Shown: in pieces, positions 58,760-64,000 of the stretch
Layout: every line of letters starts with the position of its first letter
Numbering within the stretch: position 1 is the stretch's first letter
Origin: Margaritifera margaritifera
Lineage: Eukaryota; Mollusca; Bivalvia; Unionida; Margaritiferidae
Length of the DNA stretch: 64,000 nucleotides
Direction: 5' to 3'
NCBI GenBank assembly: GCA_029931535.1
Contig: JAQPZY010001670.1
Coordinates: 2,418,001 to 2,482,000 of the forward strand
Program-made: the position numbers and the translations under genes
Notes under the pieces: generated by a model
What the model was told of the DNA's origin: nothing
What the model saw: the letters and a program-made list of their open reading frames with translations, nothing else
The model's database searches: none

Positions 58760-59717
58760 CAATGTTTTGTTTGGAAGTGTAATGTCAGGATGGATTGCAA
58801 TCTGCCATAAAATATGGCCAACATTACTAAAACTAGAAAAACCTTTAAATGACTTCTTCTCCAAAACTGTTGAATAGAAATCCTGACTTGTATGAAAGCT
58901 TCCTGGCATGAAGACCTTTAAAATTGTTACAAATGATGTAGATCTGGCATCAAATACGGTTGCCATTACAAAGAATGGGAAAACCTTTCAATGACTTCTC
59001 CAAAACCACAGAATAGAAATCCTAACTTGATAGAAAGCATCCTGGCATGAAGACTTTGCAGTTTTATACAAATGATGCTAACTGCCGTCAAATATGGCTA
59101 CTGTAACTAAAAATAGAAAGACCTGGACTTGACTTCTGCTCCAAAACTGCTGAATAGAATTTAATCAATCTTGACAGAAAGCATCCTAGCATGAAGACCT
59201 TCCAAATTTTTAAAAATTATGCTGACCTACAATGAAATATGAGCACTGTTACTAAAAGTTCTCGGAGGCTGCTCAACAAAATTTTACCATATTTGACTGA
59301 AAACATCCTGGCACAGAGGACTTTCGAATTTATACAGCTGATGCTCATCCACCAAAAAATATGGCCTCCATTACTTAAAATAACAAAGCCTTTAAATGGC
59401 TTCATTACAAAAACCACTCAGCAGAATTTGATCAAACTTGACATAAACTGTCCTGGCATAGAGGGCTTTCAGTTTTATACAGATGATGCCAATCTTCCAT
59501 CAAATACGGCCACTGTTACTAAAACCAGAAAAATGGTTAAACAATTTCTTAAAAACTGTTTTACAGAATTTGACAAAACTTTACAGAAAGCATCCTGGCA
59601 TTAATACCTTTTAAATTTGTACCAATGATGCCAATCCACCATCAAGCCACCTTTACTAAAAATAGAAGACAACAATTTAAATGACTTCTTTTAAGAAATT
59701 GATCAGCAGAAATTGAT
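58760..59717. repeat. Tandem repeat, ~140-145 bp unit, left part (~6-7 copies)
   Basis: Unit marker CATCCTGGCA(T/C)(A/G)-A-GA starts near 58904, 59043, 59187, 59309, 59454 and 59596. Each unit has TACAAATGATGC, CATCAAATA(T/C)GGC, CACTGTTACTAAAA and CTTTAAATGACTTC blocks. The array resumes at 61483-61670 after the inserted element. Confidence 0.85.
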
Positions 59718-59723
59718 CAAATT

Positions 59724-61482
59724 CATACTTGCCATATTCCCAGACAGTGTTGGGTTTTTTTTGAGACTCAAAAAGTTTATTTTTGAGGTCCCAAGGAGGG
59801 GTCAGTGTGTGTGACCCAAACAAGCGATGTCATCCAATTGAGAATAACTAGCTTTTCAAATACGGTAAGCCTGTACAAAATGATTGGAAATTCAAATATA
59901 AATAAAAGAAAAGAACTTGTCTTTTTTCTTTAAAGCATTTAATATATTTACAAAGAAAAAATAGTTGGTAGACTTAGCATTGTCAGATATCATCACTACA
60001 CATACACTGACATTAAATAAAAACATACACCAAGTTTCTGTCTTTGAAATTCATTAGATGGCAAAATACAGGTTAATTAGATGCAGTCTTTACTGCTCTC
60101 AATAGTTCAGTAGGGGTTTTGAAAGTAATGCAGGTGTCATTTGTCTTCATCTTTGCGCTCCTTAGAGAGTGAATGGTACTGTTGTTCAAACTTCCCTGCT
60201 GGATTCTCTGAGTGAATCCTGGTAAAAAAATAGTTGTTTTTGCTGACCGTAATGTTAGCATTGTCAGAACTGTATCTGATGCAGTTTGACCACGAGATAT
60301 TCTTTTCTCTATAAAAAGAAAGAAAATACACATTACATTAGGGACTGACCATTTCATTGGGAGGGGGGAGGGGCAATATTTTCAAGCTTAATGGGGGGGG
60401 GGGTCCTTAAAGGTAATACAGCAGTAAAAACGCCTCTGTCCAGTATGGGTATTAATGCAATCTATTTATAAACCCAAATCAGCTGTGTAAGCATGAGCAT
60501 GTGCTTATTATTGTCTTTCAATCAATCTATTTCATGGCTCTAATCATCCTGAAAAACATGGGTCAATTAATAGTTGGTATTTTAACAAGATTAAGATAAC
60601 GAATGATAATAAAGAGACCTAATCTAAATGTTCAATTCAGCGTGTCAAATTTGTTCTGGTTTGACCCGTTGTTACATACAAGTGGTGTTGCTATGTCAAC
60701 GGATGTCGTACACTCCAGATTGACTAATGTTGATATGATGTTTGCAGTATGTGCAAAGAATGAAATGCTCCCCCTTGCTGTTGTGCTTCACAAAGTCAAA
60801 CTGCATCAACCAGGAGTTATGAAATTTTAGTTTTGCTGGACTTTGCTGGCTTTACTGATAGCTGATTGTTTCCTGAATCACATGAAATGCATTTTGATAT
60901 TTTGACTTAAAAAAATTAATCACACTTGAACACTATTCTGACTACTGAAATAATCATACTTTGCGTTTTATATAAGGAGTAAAATCTGACTTCAAAGAAA
61001 TGTTGCCACTGTTCACAAACTTGCCAATAATCTTCAATAAAGATGGCTTAAACATTCTCATTGAAGGCAATTATGTGTAATAACTTTTGTTCTTCAACAC
61101 GCATCTCTTTGATTTACCTACAACTTAAAACAAATTGGGTTGTTCCACTTTGTGAACTGTACTTATGCAAATTAGGCTAATGGGCTTCCCCATAGCAGTC
61201 TTTAAAGGACTTAACACATCACCCTAGCTATTGTCAACCAATATTAAGTAATATATGAAATGGTAGTAGATTATATCTGACCACCTTGTCTTTTAATAGC
61301 CTCTGTGACAATTAGCTGTATAAACTGCCCCAAGGATAGTTTTAATTGAGCTCTAAGTGGGGCTGTTTTTTGAGATTTTTAAGATTACTGAAAATTGTGT
61401 TTTTCGAAACATGGCTATGTCAGGGGGTTTGGTAGTAAAAAATCATGTGTTTTGCATGACATTATGTGTTATGGCAGGTATG
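59724..61482 (-). mobile_element. hAT-like TIR element, 1.76 kb, TSD CAAATT
   Basis: Ends CATACTTGCCA and TGGCAGGTATG are inverted repeats. CAAATT lies directly outside both ends (59718-59723 and 61483-61488). The minus strand retains a transposase C-terminus (60073-60290). The element interrupts the ~142-bp array, whose units serve as uninterrupted comparison sites. Largest member of its family here, but the rest of the transposase is not recognisable. Confidence 0.88.
60073..60290 (-). pseudogene. hAT-like transposase C-terminal fragment
   Basis: Minus-strand frame ending LNNSTIHSLRSAKMKTNDTC, ITFKTPTELLRAVKTASN and a stop; the same C-terminus as 58018-58218. The upstream part of this frame does not look like transposase and is probably shifted. 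Confidence 0.5.
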
Positions 61483-61670
61483 CAAATTGGACAAAGCTTT
61501 CTGGTGTAAGGGGTTTCTAAATTTATACAGTTATGTCGGTTTGCCATCAAATATTGCCACTGTTACAAAAAATGGAAATCCTTTAAATGACTTCTTGCCA
61601 AAAACAGAATTTTACTGAATTTTACAGAAAGCATTCTGACATGAAAGGCTTTTAATTCTTTATTGCACAT
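61483..61670. repeat. ~142-bp tandem repeat, right part
   Basis: Continues the 58760 array after the inserted element (TTTATACAGTTATG, CATCAAATATTGCCACTG, CTTTAAATGACTTC). Confidence 0.8.
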
Positions 61671-63232
61671 CAGTTTGGAGGTTGAACTGCCTAATTTGCA
61701 CAGAATATATCCATTAAGTCAGTCATTTGGCATCCCTTGTACAGTAATAATTTTCTTTATAGTGGGCAATTTGTTGTGAACACTGGATGAGTATTGGGTA
61801 TGTTTTATTTCAGCAAGCAAGGGATTATTTATTTGGTTGCCATGGTAACCAAATCCTGCTTAGAATTTTTACAAATCATTTCAGAATTACATATTTTAAA
61901 ATATTCTTTTTTATTGAGTTTCTTCTTTCTTGCCAAATCATCATGCTTTAAATTTTTTCAATATATGATTGAAAAAACCCAGATTTGCTGATTAATTTGG
62001 CTTAGATTGTCAAGTTTCCACCTGATATAGGCACAACAGGTGTTTTGTTTTCAGTGAAGTGTCCAGATTGAACATTTAATATCAGTGCATGTTTTGCTGT
62101 ATATTCTGTGTTTATTCTTTTTTTATGTACTCTAGTTATCGTGAACATTTACAGTAGAAGTAGTGTTTTGGTCTAACTTTAAATTTGTTGAAATTTCTGA
62201 CAAAAATCTTGGTAATGGTAACAGCTTATCGTGCAGTGATAGTATTAAGGTATTGAAACTGATTTTATAACATATCTCCCAAATACAAAACTTTCATGTT
62301 GTGTTCATCTGAATGCCTATGTTTAAGTTCAAAATAAGTGGAAAGAAATTTGAAGAATATTAAAAAATTCATAAAGAGCATGAAAATAAAAGTAATATTA
62401 TCAGTCATATGCATATTTAGGTACTGTGTTTTTTTGATCCAGTCAGTTGGAATAGACAGTGATGACCACTGATGATGAACCAAACTCTTATACCATAAGT
62501 TCAGAATTCTATCAGAAACTGAGATCAGCATTAAAATGTGTTACATGTACAAGATGTTCCTGTTGATACAGACTTTAAATAAGTGGGAAGTATTGTATAT
62601 AATCATGGACTTGTTGCTTCATGCAATGGAAGCAAAGATATTTTATGGTGGTTGCCTTTAGTTTTACCAGCAAAAACAAATTTAAATTCATTCAACAATC
62701 ATTAAAATCCAAGTGTACTCCTCATTTAGATCTGTTGTTCCTTCTTCATAAATGATAACGTGATGTATCAAGCCATCGGGTCAAAAATATAAATGTGATT
62801 ACCGGTATGCCATTCCATCAGTGCTTCCTGTACATACTTTTGACAAGGTTGCTCTCTTGTAACTAAAGGTATTGTATATAAACCATGTAAATGCATGTGT
62901 TCAAAAGTTTAAAGAATGCATATTTTGCATGGACTGACTTGGAAAAAAATACACTACTCTCTGGCGACAAGTCCAGGCTGTGAATTAGTATTATTATCAT
63001 TAGTATTATTATTGTAAAGGCAGTTTTGAAGAATACCATAGGAAATACGTTTCTGTGGTTTATTTACAGTAATAAGTATTGATTTCAGTATTTTGTGTCA
63101 TAGAACATAATCAACAAATAACCCAACATTTACTCTTAAGACTTTTGGATTTTAAAAGCAATAACAAAACATCAGTTGTTCAAAGAATGAAGAATTTTTT
63201 ACTTGCATCAGTTGATTAAATACATATATGCA

Positions 63233-63235
63233 TTC

Positions 63236-63308
<73 letters not shown>
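63233..63308. repeat. Compound microsatellite (CT)n(AT)n
   Basis: About 19 CT units pass into about 18 AT units, directly abutting the start of an LTR copy. Confidence 0.95.
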
Positions 63309-63312
<4 letters not shown>

Positions 63313-64000
63313 ACGACTCTATGGCTTGAACAAACGTAACAAAAAGAAAGTGAAACCAACAATGTTTGTAAAAACCAACAAACAATTTATTCTAAATAAT
63401 TATTGTGAAAATCAAAATACACTTACTGTATCGTGTATTATAATCCAAATAATCCAACACTTATTAGTGTCCTGATCACAAGTCCTGTATATATAGAAAC
63501 TATAAAATGTTCCAAGTAAATGAATGTTCCAAGTTAATGATTATTCCAAATGAATCTTCGTAATGAACGAATGTTCCGAATAGATGAGTCTTCATAATGA
63601 ATGAATGTTTCAAATAGAAGATGGTTCCAAATGAACGAGTCTGTAATGTTCCGATGTACCAACGATAAAGTCAGATCATCTTTAAGAATATTCAGAGGCA
63701 TCCGAGAAAGTCCTAAATATAACTCCAGGTAGCTCTGATGAATGGTCCAATAAATAATTCCTTTCGAATTATCTATACAGCATGGCATTATAGCAGCATT
63801 ACAGGATTCCAGCTCTTGCACGGCTATTATTTCCAACATCCTGATGATTCCAAAAGCTGATCGTAAAAAATAAACAGTTCTTTTCAACTCAAGATCTAAA
63901 ATGGAATGGAAATAATTTTTATATTCAGGTCTTTTATACAACTTGCAAATGACACATTTCACAACGGGAAATGTGACATATTATGACCCAGAATGCAATA
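63309..64000 (-). mobile_element. LTR copy at window end (minus orientation)
   Basis: Aligns with 44242-44944 from TTACGAC(T/C)C through ACCCAGAATGCAATA at the last base of the window. On the minus strand: a TATA-like TATAAAAGAC near 63935, an AATAAA near 63385, and the end GAGTCGTAACA. Whether internal retrotransposon genes follow outside the window cannot be told. Confidence 0.55.

Larger units (their letters stand above)
57660..64000 (+). other. Intron 9 (incomplete)
   Basis: Contains two hAT-like remnants, a ~142-bp array, a microsatellite and an LTR, listed separately. Nothing recognised in 61690-63230. Confidence 0.7.

Noticed and set aside
60603..60830. 75-residue + strand frame inside the 59724-61482 element.
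   Set aside because: Antisense to the expected transposase region and without a recognisable motif.
63203..63475. Frame with Ser-Leu and Tyr-Ile repeats.
   Set aside because: Translation of the (CT)n(AT)n microsatellite plus LTR edge.
44242..64000. The two LTR copies as ends of one 19-kb provirus.
   Set aside because: Host exons 7-9 and unrelated elements lie between and no gag-pol genes are seen; solo or separate copies are simpler.

Overview
The window reads as nuclear DNA of an invertebrate animal, most likely a mollusc or another lophotrochozoan. It is AT-rich and has multi-kilobase introns. It also carries DIRS-type tyrosine-recombinase retrotransposons, hAT-like DNA transposons, tRNA-derived SINEs, a Penelope-like remnant, and many 85-180 bp tandem arrays of the kind common in molluscan introns. 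No bacterial or viral gene organisation is visible. The taxon is an inference from content, not a match to a known genome.

Only one host gene is supported. It lies on the + strand and runs off both ends of the window. Nine exons (4677-4915, 7816-8001, 19273-19368, 21614-21823, 30821-31058, 31957-32044, 46167-46260, 55387-55548, 57486-57659) join in frame with matching intron phases into about 495 codons (1,487 nt). The predicted order is: end of a LamG/pentraxin-like domain, a HYR domain split over two exons, a divergent sushi (CCP) domain, a three-exon module with six cysteines that I do not recognise, and two ephrin-receptor-like (GCC2/GCC3) cysteine-rich modules. HYR-sushi-linker-ephrin-receptor-like is the order I recall from the N-terminal half of SVEP1/polydom, so a secreted polydom-like adhesion protein is the best guess. 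Most module boundaries are phase 1, as expected from exon shuffling.

Everything else is intronic repeat DNA. Region by region: 0-3.7 kb, a badly decayed DIRS-like element. 5.0-7.1 kb, a Penelope-like fragment, tandem repeats and a TIR element. 8-18.6 kb (intron 2), a 1.8-kb hAT-like element with its own TIRs and 6-bp target duplication, a 146-bp satellite array, and a second hAT fragment. 19.5-21.2 kb, a short TIR element and a BED-finger remnant. 23.7-29.8 kb, the most complete element: a DIRS retrotransposon with inverted terminal repeats, an internal complementary region, and ORF1, RT, RNase H and tyrosine recombinase remnants. 32.6-36.8 kb, satellites, including a second 146-bp array with two SINEs at the same phase of the unit. 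42.3-44.9 kb, a partner of the 19.5-kb TIR element, a SINE and a solo LTR. 46.3-49.2 kb, an intronic inverted repeat with ~0.82-kb arms around a TIR element. 51.2-55.1 kb, a third DIRS copy with a disrupted RT and a double palindrome. 57.7-61.7 kb, two hAT remnants, one inserted in a ~142-bp tandem array. 63.3 kb to the end, another LTR copy.

I did not find a new gene system. The observations I consider most worth following are the intronic inverted repeat starting 18 bp after the exon 7 splice donor, the ~90-bp direct repeats hugging the DIRS element, the satellite block that carries a SINE inside a higher-order unit, the back-to-back palindromes in the third DIRS copy, and a set of hAT-like elements sharing CATAC(C/T)TG termini and 6-bp target duplications, one with an empty paralogous site in the same window.
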